Positions 1 to 10,100 of a stretch of 64,000 nt of DNA are shown piece by piece; within the stretch, counting starts at the first letter, position 1, and every line of letters starts with the position of its first letter. Origin of the DNA: Micromonospora terminaliae (GTDB taxonomy: Bacteria > Actinomycetota > Actinomycetes > Mycobacteriales > Micromonosporaceae). The notes below the pieces were generated by a model. That model saw nothing but the letters and a program-made list of their open reading frames with translations, made no database searches and was not told the DNA's origin. The stretch spans positions 2,170,001 to 2,234,000 of the forward strand of contig NZ_CP045309.1 in the NCBI RefSeq assembly GCF_009671205.1. The letters run 5' to 3'. A program made the translations under genes and the position numbers.

Positions 1-102
1 ACCTGCTCGGCCATTCGGGGCGCTCGCCGTTGGGATCATGATGATCGCCGTAATGTCGCCGTCGCGGCGCAGCGTCGACACCGGCGACGCTGTCGCGCCG
101 CG

Positions 103-651
103 TTAAGTGGGGGACACAGTGGCGGTGGCAACCGTGCGCCCGGTGCCGTCGTGTGCGGTAACCGTCGGCGGCCGGCGAGAGCTCCAAACCACGATCAGGT
201 GACCGTGGTACGGGACGGGTAGGTGGCGGCCGTTGACATGCAGTTCTGCGACCCCATGGCCGACGAGCACCGCCGATCCGCGCACCCATTGCCTGCCCCA
301 CGGCAGCGGGGGGTTGCCGTCGCGCACGACGCCAGCGCTCCCACTCATCGCCACCTGGTAAGGCGGGAGGTCGTCGCGGGCCCGCTCGAACTCTTCCGCG
401 GTGGGGTCTTCGTCGTACGACGCTCCGCCGCCGCCGAGCGTTCGCCAGGCTCCGTGGTTGTCGACGGCCAGCAGGTGCGTCTCGTCCCAGTAACAGCCAA
501 CGCCTCGGCGTAGGAACCGTGTGGCGGCGACGTTGCCGTCCACGTCGACCGCGACCGGCGCGAAACGACGGCGCCGACTCAACCGCACGGGGCCGTCCGG
601 CAACCCTGAAATGATCAGGCGCAGGCTCTCGGCCAAGGCGTCGTACGCCAC
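103..651 (-). CDS. hypothetical protein, 182 aa
   Basis: I do not recognise this protein. It is a soluble-looking chain without signal peptide or membrane segment, with an Arg-rich N-terminal stretch (about residues 20-30) and a Gly-rich turn near residue 75. The GTG start at 651 keeps the longest frame and has no strong ribosome binding site. It is transcribed away from the metallophosphoesterase gene that starts at 780, so the two diverge from a short promoter region of about 130 bp. Codon use is typical of the window. It could be a strain- or genus-level conserved protein; no function can be assigned. Confidence 0.55.
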   Translation of the reverse strand: MAYDALAESLRLIISGLPDGPVRLSRRRRFAPVAVDVDGNVAATRFLRRGVGCYWDETHLLAVDNHGAWRTLGGGGASYDEDPTAEEFERARDDLPPYQVAMSGSAGVVRDGNPPLPWGRQWVRGSAVLVGHGVAELHVNGRHLPVPYHGHLIVVWSSRRPPTVTAHDGTGRTVATATVSPT

Positions 652-779
652 CCGCTGACCGTACCTGAGCCGGGTCCCGGTCGCGGTCGATCACCTACGG
701 CCGGATCCGTCCCGGTTTCCGGGCGTGGTCGATCCGGGCCGGACCGTGTCATGCTGCACGGACCGACGGGAGGACGACG

Positions 780-1955
780 ATGGCTGCTGGCGATGCCGTT
801 CAGGTGCGGCCGGCGCGAGGGGCGCTGCGGCCGTTGGTGTCCGGGGCGACGCTTGTCGCGGTCCTGGCGTTGCTGTTCGGGCTGCCGTGGTGGACGTTGA
901 CGGTGGCGGCGCGGTGGCCGGCGCCGGTGGTGGCCGCCGGCACGAGCGTGTTCGTCGTCGCGCTGGTCGCGTTTCCCGCCCTGATGTATCTCGGGCACGG
1001 CCGCCGGCGGCTGGACGCGGCGGCCCGCGCCGGGGACACACTGCTCGGCCTGGTCTGGATCCTGTTCGTCTGGGCGCTTATCGGAAACGTGGCCCGGCTC
1101 CCGCTGGCCGCGGCGGGGGTCGCCGATCCGGTGCGGTCCCGGGCGGTGGCAGTCGGTGCGGCGGTCGTCTCGGTCGTCCTGGCCGTGTGGGGGTACGCCG
1201 AGGCGATGCGGGTGCCCCGGGTGCGGCGGGTGGACGTCACCGTCGACCGGCTGGGCGCCGGTCTCGACGGGCTCCGCGTGGTGCTGCTGACCGACACCCA
1301 CTACGGCCCGATCGACCGGGCCCGCTGGTCCGCCCGCACCATTGAGGTGGTCAACGGGCTGGCCGCCGACATCGTCTGCCACACCGGTGACATCGCCGAC
1401 GGCACGGTCGATCAGCGCCGAGCCCAGGCGGCCCCGCTGGGTGCCGTCCAGGCCCGGCTGGCCCGGGTTTATGTGACGGGCAACCACGAGTACTACGGCG
1501 AGGCGCAGGGCTGGGTCGAGCACATGCGGGCCCTTGGCTGGGAGCCGCTGCACAACCGGCACCTGGTGGTGGAGCGGGGCGGTGCCCGGCTCGTAGTCGC
1601 CGGGGTGGACGACGTGACCGCGGCCTCGTCCGGCGTCGCCGGTCACCGGGCCGACCACGGCGCGGCGCTGGCCGGCACCGATCCGGGGCTGCCCGTGCTG
1701 TTGCTGGCGCACCAGCCGAAGCAGATCGGCGACGCGGTGGCGGCCGGCGTGGATCTGCAGCTGTCCGGGCACACCCACGGCGGTCAGATGTGGCCGTTCC
1801 ATTACCTGGTCCGGCTCGACCAGCCGGTCGTGCAGGGCCTGAGCCGGCACGGCCGGACCCAGCTCTACACGAGCCGGGGGACCGGTTTCTGGGGTCCGCC
1901 GTTCCGGATCTTCGCGCCGAGCGAGATCACCCTGCTCACCCTCCGGGCGGGGTAG
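780..1955 (+). CDS. membrane-anchored metallophosphoesterase
   Basis: A 391-residue calcineurin-like phosphoesterase. The N-terminal 140 residues hold about four hydrophobic segments (near 20-40, 50-70, 88-105 and 122-140), which should anchor the enzyme in the membrane. The catalytic domain follows with the whole two-metal motif set: DTH at 172-174, GDIAD at 203-207, GNHE at 234-237 and GHTHGGQ near 330. This arrangement is that of the YkuE/YaeI-type phosphoesterases, some of which hydrolyse phospholipid or nucleotide phosphoesters; the substrate here is not known. ATG 780 follows a GGGAGG ribosome binding site about 6 bp upstream. It appears monocistronic. Confidence 0.9.
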   Translation: MAAGDAVQVRPARGALRPLVSGATLVAVLALLFGLPWWTLTVAARWPAPVVAAGTSVFVVALVAFPALMYLGHGRRRLDAAARAGDTLLGLVWILFVWALIGNVARLPLAAAGVADPVRSRAVAVGAAVVSVVLAVWGYAEAMRVPRVRRVDVTVDRLGAGLDGLRVVLLTDTHYGPIDRARWSARTIEVVNGLAADIVCHTGDIADGTVDQRRAQAAPLGAVQARLARVYVTGNHEYYGEAQGWVEHMRALGWEPLHNRHLVVERGGARLVVAGVDDVTAASSGVAGHRADHGAALAGTDPGLPVLLLAHQPKQIGDAVAAGVDLQLSGHTHGGQMWPFHYLVRLDQPVVQGLSRHGRTQLYTSRGTGFWGPPFRIFAPSEITLLTLRAG

Positions 1956-2077
1956 CCCCGACCGGGCCCATACTTACCGGCCCCGCCTGAACGTGACGGG
2001 GTACGGCGGCATAGCGCTCTCGCAGTTGGGGTAGGGCTGAAGCCTGCTCCCCGTATGGGCAAGCAGCTCCACCCGGG

Positions 2078-2613
2078 TCAATCGCGGCGCGGCTCAGCGG
2101 TGACGAAACGCAGCTGCGGGTGGTTACTGCGGAGCTGGTCTTCCTTTCCTTGCCGGAGGGCGGTGCGGGCGGCGGGGCAGCCGTGGCAGGTGCCGGCGAG
2201 CTTGACGGTAACGGTGCCGTCGCGGACGTCGACGAGTTCGATGTGACCGCCGTGGGAGCGAGCGAGGTCGCCGACGGGCCCGTCGAGCAGCTCGCGGGCG
2301 GCGTCACGCGGTGGCCCGTCGTCCGGCTCGCCGCAGTTGTCGGCCGGGGTCCAGTGGGTCGGGTCGGCGAGAGCGGCGTGCAGAGCCGTGCGGACCCGGG
2401 CGCCGTCGCGGGACCACTGCCGGCCGGGATGAAGGGTGGTGACGATCGCTGCGGGTTCGACGCGGACCTGGGCGAGGGTGCCGTCGTCGCGTAGGGCAGC
2501 GAGCGGGGCTGGCAGGGTGGCGGCGACGCCGGTGAAGGTCAGCACTCCGGCCGGGGTGATCCAGCGCAGTTGCTCGGGGTGGCCCGCGACGGGCTGGGGT
2601 GAATGGGGATCAT
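2078..2613 (-). CDS. NifU C-terminal-domain Fe-S protein, probable frameshift at the start
   Basis: The readable frame runs from about 2608 to 2078 and ends in a NifU-like C-terminal domain: conserved GGH-x2-L and the cluster-binding CHGC pair (C-x2-C), as in Nfu-type Fe-S scaffold or carrier proteins. The only in-frame start is GTG 2545, but protein-like sequence continues upstream of it without a start codon. An ATG at 2613 sits in the neighbouring frame right after the feoB stop codon. One additional C in the C4 run at 2596-2599 would join it into a protein beginning MIPIHPQPVAGHPEQLRW. I therefore infer a 1-nt deletion (real or a sequencing error). In actinobacteria such genes often follow feoB, as the remains do here. 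If GTG 2545 is used, the product is 155 aa. Confidence 0.75.
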
Positions 2614-2617
2614 GACC

Positions 2618-2818
2618 TCAGCCCGCCAGGAGCGCGGTGATGGTCCTGGTGGCGTAGGCCATGATCCAGGCCAGCGCGGTCAGGTAGCCGAACGCGATCA
2701 GGGGCCACTTCCAGCCGCCGGTCTCGCGGCGGATGATGCCGACGGTGGCCATGCACTGCAACGCGAAGGCGAAGTAGACCAGCAGCGCTGCGATGGTCGG
2801 GGCGGTGAGCAGCGGCTG
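2618..2818 (-). pseudogene. feoB: 3' remnant of ferrous iron transporter FeoB
   Basis: About 65 codons match the C-terminal membrane segment of FeoB from memory of the family: a hydrophobic helix containing LLVYFAFALQCM, then IRRETGGWKW, then a last helix ending at the TGA at 2618-2620. FeoB is normally 600-750 residues with an N-terminal GTPase; everything upstream of this last part is missing. The homology stops near 2818, where the oppositely oriented NUDIX gene begins (ATG 2844), so a recombination or insertion replaced the rest of feoB. The stump is followed without a gap by the NifU-domain gene, the usual neighbour. It cannot work as a transporter. Confidence 0.8.
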
Positions 2819-2843
2819 CCGGTTGAATGGCCCCGTGCCAAGC

Positions 2844-3329
2844 ATGAGTCGGTCCCGGTACGCCGGCGTTCTCGCACATCACGACGACAATGTCGTTCTC
2901 GTGTACGAGGCGTACCCACGGTGGGGCGGCCCCTACTGGAACATCCCGAGCGGGCGGATCGAGGACCACGAGACGCCGTTTGAGGGCGCCTGCCGAGAGT
3001 TGGCCGAGGAGACAGGTCTGGTCGTCGCAACCGCGGACCTCGTTCTTCATGGCACGGCGGCGGTGACCGGAGCAGTCACCGTCAGCCGGGTGTGGAACTT
3101 CACCGTCGACGTGGTGGATCCGACCCTGCACGTCCGCGACCCAGATGGTCTGATTCAGGAGGCCCGCTGGTTCCCCGTCGAAGAAGCAAGCCGCTTGCTT
3201 CATGAGTTGCCCTACCGGCCGCTGTCGGAGCCGTCAGTTGCGGTCCTCACCGGTCAGGCTCAGCCGGGCGCCCATTGGGCGTATTCCGATCCGGAAGCGG
3301 AGCCGGTTGTCACCTACCCCAACGGGTGA
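2844..3329 (+). CDS. NUDIX hydrolase
   Basis: A 161-residue NUDIX pyrophosphohydrolase. The NUDIX box G-x5-E-x7-REL-x-EE-x-GL is intact: it starts at SGRIEDHE (about residue 37), continues through the RELAEETGLV helix, and supplies the metal-binding glutamates. Such enzymes hydrolyse nucleoside diphosphates linked to another group; the substrate is not predictable here. I chose ATG 2844 because upstream in-frame codons fall inside the feoB remnant on the other strand. There is no clear Shine-Dalgarno sequence, so initiation may be weak or leaderless. The gene begins exactly where feoB breaks off and lies about 500 bp before a tRNA-fragment att scar, so it is probably cargo of, or rearranged by, a mobile element. 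Confidence 0.85.
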   Translation: MSRSRYAGVLAHHDDNVVLVYEAYPRWGGPYWNIPSGRIEDHETPFEGACRELAEETGLVVATADLVLHGTAAVTGAVTVSRVWNFTVDVVDPTLHVRDPDGLIQEARWFPVEEASRLLHELPYRPLSEPSVAVLTGQAQPGAHWAYSDPEAEPVVTYPNG

Positions 3330-4195
3330 AGGACGTGTGCCACGTCCCTGTCCTGCTGATCACCAAGATGCCCCGAGACCTTGGCTGGACCGCGGCGACG
3401 AGCCCCGCGGACGGACTACAGCGTGTTCGCCTCCCGAACCGTTCTCGATCTCTGTCGTTTACCGGATCTGCCGCGGACAAGGCGCGGCGTCCGTAAGAGC
3501 GCCCGATGGACAGCGGGGCCGTGGGAGCAGGTCGGGAGCGACAGAGCCTAACTGCCGCTGGCCGGGCGTCAACGTCAACCGAGGCCGCTCGGGCCGGTCG
3601 GCACGAATCGTCAACGAACGGCCTGCAGGACAGTCCTTCTCAGCCTGGCCTCAGCAGCCCGGTCGCAAGCTCGGGGTCGGGGGAGCAGATTGGGAGCAAC
3701 AGGGTGCATCGAACGGTCTTCAACTGCCTCGAACGGCACCCGACGGTGTGCACCTGCACCCGCCCCTGGCTGCTGCTTCTCGTTTCCGCAGGTCAGAGTG
3801 GGTGCGCGTCCTGCTTCACACCGAAGAGGTCACTGGTTCGATCCCAGTATCGCCCACGCAGGTCAAAGGCCACTTCCCGGCTTTCAGAGGCGAGGTTTCT
3901 GCTTGGGATTCGCTCCAGACTGGTGACGCAGCGCGTCGGCGTAACCACGAACCGTTCTTTCTATCAACCTTCTTTCATGTGGGGCAGCCCCGCCGGCGTG
4001 GCGAAACGCTGTGATCCAGATCACATGTTTTCTATTGCTCTCCCGTGTTGCCGGTCACTGTGGACAGCTTGAGACTTCGATAAGCGTCCCTGTCTTGGGG
4101 GCGTCGTCACCTCCTCGAGGCTTCGTCGCCGGGCTCTGTGCCGCCCTTCGGAGGCGTCAGCGGTCGTGACCTTCAGCGCCTACGGGGGAGGCAGC
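3330..4195. other. intergenic region with att scar, no intact gene
   Basis: No convincing gene lies in these 866 bp. Short open frames lack motifs and ribosome binding sites. The only recognisable item is the tRNA-Val 3' half at 3815-3856. A relatively AT-rich patch at 3950-4060 just upstream of the RHS gene may hold its promoter, and the RHS ribosome binding site is at 4184-4191. The region reads like degraded element-chromosome junction sequence. Confidence 0.55.
3815..3856 (+). repeat. 3' half of tRNA-Val(CAC), attachment-site scar
   Basis: These 42 bp read as the anticodon loop TTCACAC (anticodon CAC, valine), the 3' strand of the anticodon stem CGAAG, the variable loop AGAGGTC, a perfect T-arm ACTGG-TTCGATC-CCAGT, and the 3' acceptor strand ending ATCGCCCA. 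The 5' half is absent: the bases before 3815 (CCTGC) cannot pair with CGAAG, and no D-arm or 5' acceptor GGGCGAT is present. This is not a functional tRNA. Actinomycete integrative elements commonly use exactly this part of tRNA genes (anticodon loop to 3' end) as att, leaving a duplicate at the far end. The intact tRNA and the integrase are not in the window. Confidence 0.75.
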
Positions 4196-7100
4196 ATGTT
4201 CCGTCCACCGCGCCATCGCTCGACAGCGACCCGCCACGGCTGGTTGCGACGCCCGCGACCCGCGCTGGCCGCGGCCGTCGCCCTCACCGTGCTGCTCCCG
4301 CTCCAGGCCGGAATGTCCCGGCCAGCGGCTGCGGCCGCACCCCCGGTCACCGCGCTCACGGCGGCCGCCGGCGCCGACGGCGGCGACTTGCTGCCACCGT
4401 CCACCCTGCACGCCGACGGCGCTGACCTGGCCTGGACCCGTTACACGGGGCAGTCGAGCGGCGCGCCGTTCGGCTCGTACGAGGTGCACCGCGCCCCCGG
4501 CGGCGCCGACTTCACGCCGAGCGCCGCGACGCTGCTGACGACGATCCGGGACGCGTCGACGACGCGTTACTCGGACACCACGGCGGCGGCCCAGGCGACC
4601 TTCACCTACAAGCTCGTGACGAACGGGGCGGCGTCCGCCCCGCAAACGGTCACCCTGCCCGCATCCGGCCAGGCCACGCGAACCCTGCGGCCGGACGGCG
4701 CCACCGGCAGCGTCACCCACCTGTACACCGTGCCCGGGGCGACCCTGGGCTGCTTCGGCTACGGCGCGCAGGCGTCCTTCGCCTCCGGGGGAGGCCCGGG
4801 GAGCGTGACTCGCGGGCTGGTGCGCTTCGACCTCGGTGACATCCCGCAGAACGCCGAGGTGTCCGCGGCGACGCTGTCGCTGTGGGAGACGAACGCACCG
4901 CTGTCGCCCATCACCACCCAGGTGCACCGGGTCACCCGGCCCTGGACGGAGGGCGACGACAAGTGTGGCAGCGCCAACTGGACGGAGGCGGCTGCCGGGC
5001 AGTCGTGGACGACGCCGGGTGGCGACTACGACAGCACTGTCATCGCGAAACTCGATATCCCGCGGAACACGGCGAACCTGTTCCGGGAGTTCCCCGTCAC
5101 CGGCGTGGTGCAGTCCTGGGTCAACGGCACCGCCCCGAACAACGGCTTGCTGCTGCGCAGTACCGACGAGACCCCGACCTACGGCAACACGGTCTGGTTC
5201 GCCAGCGACGACGCGCCCGATGCCAGCCAGCGGCCCGCCCTGACCATCACGTACGCCGACGGCCGGAAGGCCCAGGGGCCGCGGGTTTCCCTCGCCGCGC
5301 CGAGCGCCGGCGCGGCGGTGGCCGGCGAAGCCACGCTGACCGCCGCGGCCGAGGACGACCGGCGGGTGGAGAAAGTGGAGTTCCTGGTCGACGGCACGGT
5401 CGTCGGCAGCGACACCGCGGCGCCGTTCGTGATCGCCTGGAACTCGACGGCGGCGTCGAACGGCGCCCACGCGCTGACCGTGCGGGCGACCGACGACGCG
5501 GGGAACACGTCGACCTCGGCGGCGGCGTCGGTGACGGTGGACAACTCGGCGATGCCGGCCGGCGCGCTGACCGCTCCGGCGGCCGGCGCGACGGTGAGCG
5601 GCAGCGCGGTGACGGTGTCCGCGGACGCGTCCGACGACCGGGGGGTGGCCAGCGTCGCCTTCCTGGTGGACGGGGTGCGGGTGGGGCAACCGGACACCAC
5701 CGAGCCGTACTCGATCACGTGGAACACCCTGGACCCGTTGGCGCCCGGATACAACGGCGCCCACCAGGTCGCGGCGGCGGTGACCGACACGTCGGGCCAG
5801 ACGACGGTGAGCGCGGCGCGGTCGGTGACGGTGGCGAACACCGGTACGACAGCGTTCAAGGCCGGGTTCACGCTGAACAGCCCCACGGATGCCACCGACG
5901 ACGTGTTCCCGCAGGCGATGACGGAGAACACCGCGACCGGGGTGCCGGTGCAGGACCCGTACGCCGGCAGCGTCAACGCCGACGGCACCAGTGGCGGCAG
6001 CCTGGGCCGGTCGTTGTCCAGCGCGCCGCAGGACGACGCGGGCACCGCGCCCACGACGTGCCCGGCGACCGCCTACTGCGTCAAGGTGAATGTCACCAAC
6101 ACCTCCGGGGTGACCTGGACGGGCAGCACGGCGCAGGTGTGGTACCGCTGGTTCGCGGCCAACGGCGCCGTCATGTTCGAGGGCAGGTCGGCCACGGCGT
6201 TCCCGGCGACCTTCGCGGCGAACGCGGTACAGACGTTCCCGCTGACGATCTATCCGCCGGCGTTGCCGCCCGGCCTGCAGCAGGGCAGCTACCGGCTGCG
6301 CATTGACGTGTACGACCCGGCCACCGGGACGTGGTTCGCGGCCAAGGGCAACCCTCCGGTGGAGAACCCGGTGCTGGTGGCGAAGGCGCTGGCCACGAAG
6401 CTCGGGTTGGAGCGCTACTACCAGTACGACGGCACCGCCGTGGGTGCCGGCATGAGCTCCCTGACCAACATCGCCAACGGCAACATGTTGGTGCGCTGGT
6501 CACCGTTCTTCGCCCCGGGGCGGGGGCTGGCCACCATGGTGGATCTGACCTACAACTCGCTCGAGGACCACTCGCGCAGCCCGGCGGGGACGAACTTCTC
6601 CCTGTCGATCTCCGGACTGACCCGGCTCGGTGAGCCCTTGGACATCCACCCGAACAAGGCCGACCAGATCTCCGGCAAGTCGAACAAGTGGGTCGAGCTC
6701 ACCGACGGCGACGGGTCCACGCACCACTTCGACGGGGTGACCGGCACCGACGGCGTGACCCGGTGGACCGAGCCGCCCGGGGTGAACCTCTACCTGCGGT
6801 CGCTGGGCGGCACCGACCCGGCGCGGCAGTGGGCGTTGACCCGGCCCGACAAGGTGACCTTCTACTTCGACGCCGACGGCTTCCCGACAAGCGTGGAGGA
6901 CCGCAACGGCAACAAGCTGACCTTCACCGTGGAGGACACCCCGCCGGGTGAGGATCCCGGTGGGCCGAAGAAGCGGGTCACCCGGGTGACCGACGCCGGC
7001 GGTCGGTCCTTCGCCATCGACTACTGGACGAAGGACGAGATCAAGAAGGCCCACGTGCGCGGGCAGATCCAGACGATCACGGACCACTCCGGTTCGGCGC

Positions 7101-10100
7101 TGGAATTCGACTACTACGACGACGGGAACCTGCTGCGACTGACCCAGCGGGGCGGCACCAAGGCCGACGGGTCGTTCCTGGCCGACCGGTCGTTCGTGTT
7201 CACCTACACCACCTCCAACGGTGCCGGTCCGGCGATACCGGACGCCGCCGACCGGGTCAACCCGGCCGCGAAGACGCCCAACCAGTCGTCGCGGTTGTTC
7301 AGCGTGCGTGACCCCCGGGGCAAGGAGACGACGTACGCCTACTATCTGGCGCCGGACGGGGCGCAGCTGAAGTGGAAGCTCAAGTCCCGCACCGACCGCG
7401 AGGGGCAGGTCACCGGCTACGCATACGACCTGACGAACCGGGTGAGCACAGTGACCGCGCCGCTGTCGCGGGTGACCAGGTACTCGTACGACACCAGCGG
7501 CAAGGTCATCTCGATCGTCGATCCGGCGAACCGGACCACCGGCGTGCAGTGGTCGGCCGACTTCAAGGTCACGAAGGTGACCGAGCCGACCGGCAAGTTC
7601 CGGTCGTGGACGTACAACGCCAACGGCTACCCGCTCACGTCGACCAACCAGCTCAACGAGACCACGCAGCTCACCTACGCCGACTCGGCGGTGGACGTCA
7701 ACGACAGCGGCAAGCACCTGAGCCTGCTCGCCACGGTGACCAACCCGAAGGGCATGGCCACCACGACGGTTGCCGGCGACTACACCACCAGCTACAGCTA
7801 CGACGCGGCCGGCAACGTAGACAAGGTCACCGACCCGACCGGGGCGGTCACCGACTACGACTACAACCTCGCCGGCTCGGCCAACCCGGGAACAGTGTCG
7901 GCGGTCCGGGACGCCGTCGGCAATCCGGCCACGACGTTCCCCGCCTATGACGCGTCGGGACAGCCGACGCAGCTGCGCGATCCGCTGGGCAACGTGACTC
8001 AGTTCGGCTACGACGTGGACGGTCTGGTCCGCTGGATCCAGGATCCCATGCACTCCGGGGACACGGGCGCCGACGTGCGGTCCTACCGCACGTACCTCGA
8101 CTACGACGCGTTCCACCGGCTCGGCCGGCAGTCGTCGCCGAAGTCGACCCGGCACGAGCGGGGCACCCTACTCTGGTCGGGCACCGATTTCGACGCCAAC
8201 GACAACGTGACCCGGTCCATGGACCCGCACTACGGCTACGGCTCGGGGGACCCGGCCGACGGGGCGGTCACCAGGATCGATTACGACAACATGGACCGGG
8301 CGACCCTGATCACCGGTCCGGACACCAGCACCGACTCGGCCGGCGAGCGCACCCGGATCGACTACGACGCGGCGGGCCGCACCAGCAAGGTCACCATGCC
8401 GAAGGGGGTGGCCAGCGCCACGACCGACGACTACGCGGTGTCCTACGGCTACGACCCGCTGGACCGGATCGTGCGGCAGACGCAGTACGGCACGTCGACC
8501 AGCCAGGCCCGGGTCACGCAGATGTGTTACGACCTGGCCGGTGACCTGCGGTCGGTGACCTCGCCACGGCAGGGGTCGGCGGCCATCACCTGCCCGGGCA
8601 ACGGCCCGGCGGTCGCGGACTACACCACCGAGACCGACTACGACGCGGCGCACCGGGTCAAGGCGCAGCGCGACGAACTCGGCCACGCCCAGCGGGTGGA
8701 CTATGACGCGAACGGCAACGTCATCGCGACCGAGCAGGACATCGCCAGCGGCCGCGCGCAACGCACCGAGACCGACTACGACCAGCGGGACCTGCCGGTC
8801 ACCGTGCGCGAGCGGTTCGACGGCGCCACCGCCCGCAACGTCGTGGCGCAGTTGGAGTACGACAAGAACGGCAACCGCACCAAGCTGACCTCGCCGCGCG
8901 CGTACGACGTGGCCAACGGCGCCACGCCGTCGTTCTACGTGACGGTGCAGCACTACGACGCCTTGAACCGGCCGGTGCGTACCGACCTGCCGTTCGACTC
9001 GCGTGACGGCACCGAGCGGCAGTACACGCACAACGCGTACGACCCGAACGGCCGGCTGGCCTGGACGAGCCTGCCCACCACCGTCGCGGATGCGGCGGGA
9101 GTGGGCGCCGGGGCGAAGACCGTGCTGGACTACTTCGACCCGGGCTGGATCCGCACCTCGGACGACCCGGCCAACCCGAAGGTGCACTTCGACTACACGG
9201 CGCAGGGCTGGCAGGCCCAGCGGCAGCCGGAGAAGAAGAGCAGCCCGGGCGCCCTAGACGAGAACGACCGGATGTTCTGGACGTACTACGTCGACGGGAT
9301 GCTCAAGACCCGCACCGACAAGGGCGGGCAGATCAACCGCTACACCTACGACGCGCACAACAACCTGCTCACCGGCTTCGAGACCGGAGTGACCGACTCG
9401 GAGGAAAAGGAGGTCGAGACCCAGGCGAGTTACACCGGGTTCGACGAGCCGGCCAAGGTGCGTCACCGCAAGCAGAGCGCCACCGCCTGGACGTTCACCG
9501 ACTACGGCTACGACCTCAACGGCAACATCACTCTGCGCCGGGAGAACGGCGAGGAGTCCGACACCGGTACGCAGTCCAAGGCGCCCCGCCGGTTCGAGCT
9601 GTCCTACGACGGCGCGGACTGGCTCACCGAGCAGCTCGACCTGGGCACCGACAGCGCCTGTAAGGGCGACAGCCGCACGGTGAACGCGTTCTGGTCGACA
9701 GGGTGGGAGAAGCAGCGCGACATCTACCGCGCCGGCGCCTCCTGCACGGCGGACCCCACCGCGTGGCCGAAGAAGCAGACCACCACGTGGACGCACTTCG
9801 ACAACGGCAAGCTGCGCACCCTGCTGACCCGGAACGGCTCGGGCACCACCACCGAGTCGCACGACGTCGGCTACTTCGACCCCAACGGCGACTACGTCAA
9901 CGGCAACCGCACCACCGACCGGTACGTGCTCACCCGGGCCGAGGGCAACACCGACGCCACCTGCCTGGCCGCCGCACCGTGCGACGCCAAGTACACCTAC
10001 GACGCCCGGGACCGGCTCATCAGCCACCAGCTGCGCGCCGGTAAGACCGACAGCTACACCCTCGACGAGCCGGGCAAGCTGATCGGCGACACCACGGTGC

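Noticed and set aside
615..1850. 411-codon open frame antisense to the metallophosphoesterase
   Set aside because: His/Arg/Pro-rich mirror frame of a GC-rich gene; no motif and no ribosome binding site.
3815..3856. Complete tRNA-Val gene
   Set aside because: No 5' acceptor strand, D-arm or 5' anticodon stem upstream; only the 3' half is present.
4157..5764. 535-codon antisense frame under the RHS gene
   Set aside because: Arg/Gly/Val-rich shadow caused by GC-biased third positions; the plus strand has clear domains.
5280..5850. Ig-like tandem repeats in the RHS gene as a DNA repeat array
   Set aside because: Similarity is at protein-domain level; the DNA is not a simple repeat.
6500..8155. 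551-codon antisense frame under the RHS gene
   Set aside because: Same reason; no recognisable fold.
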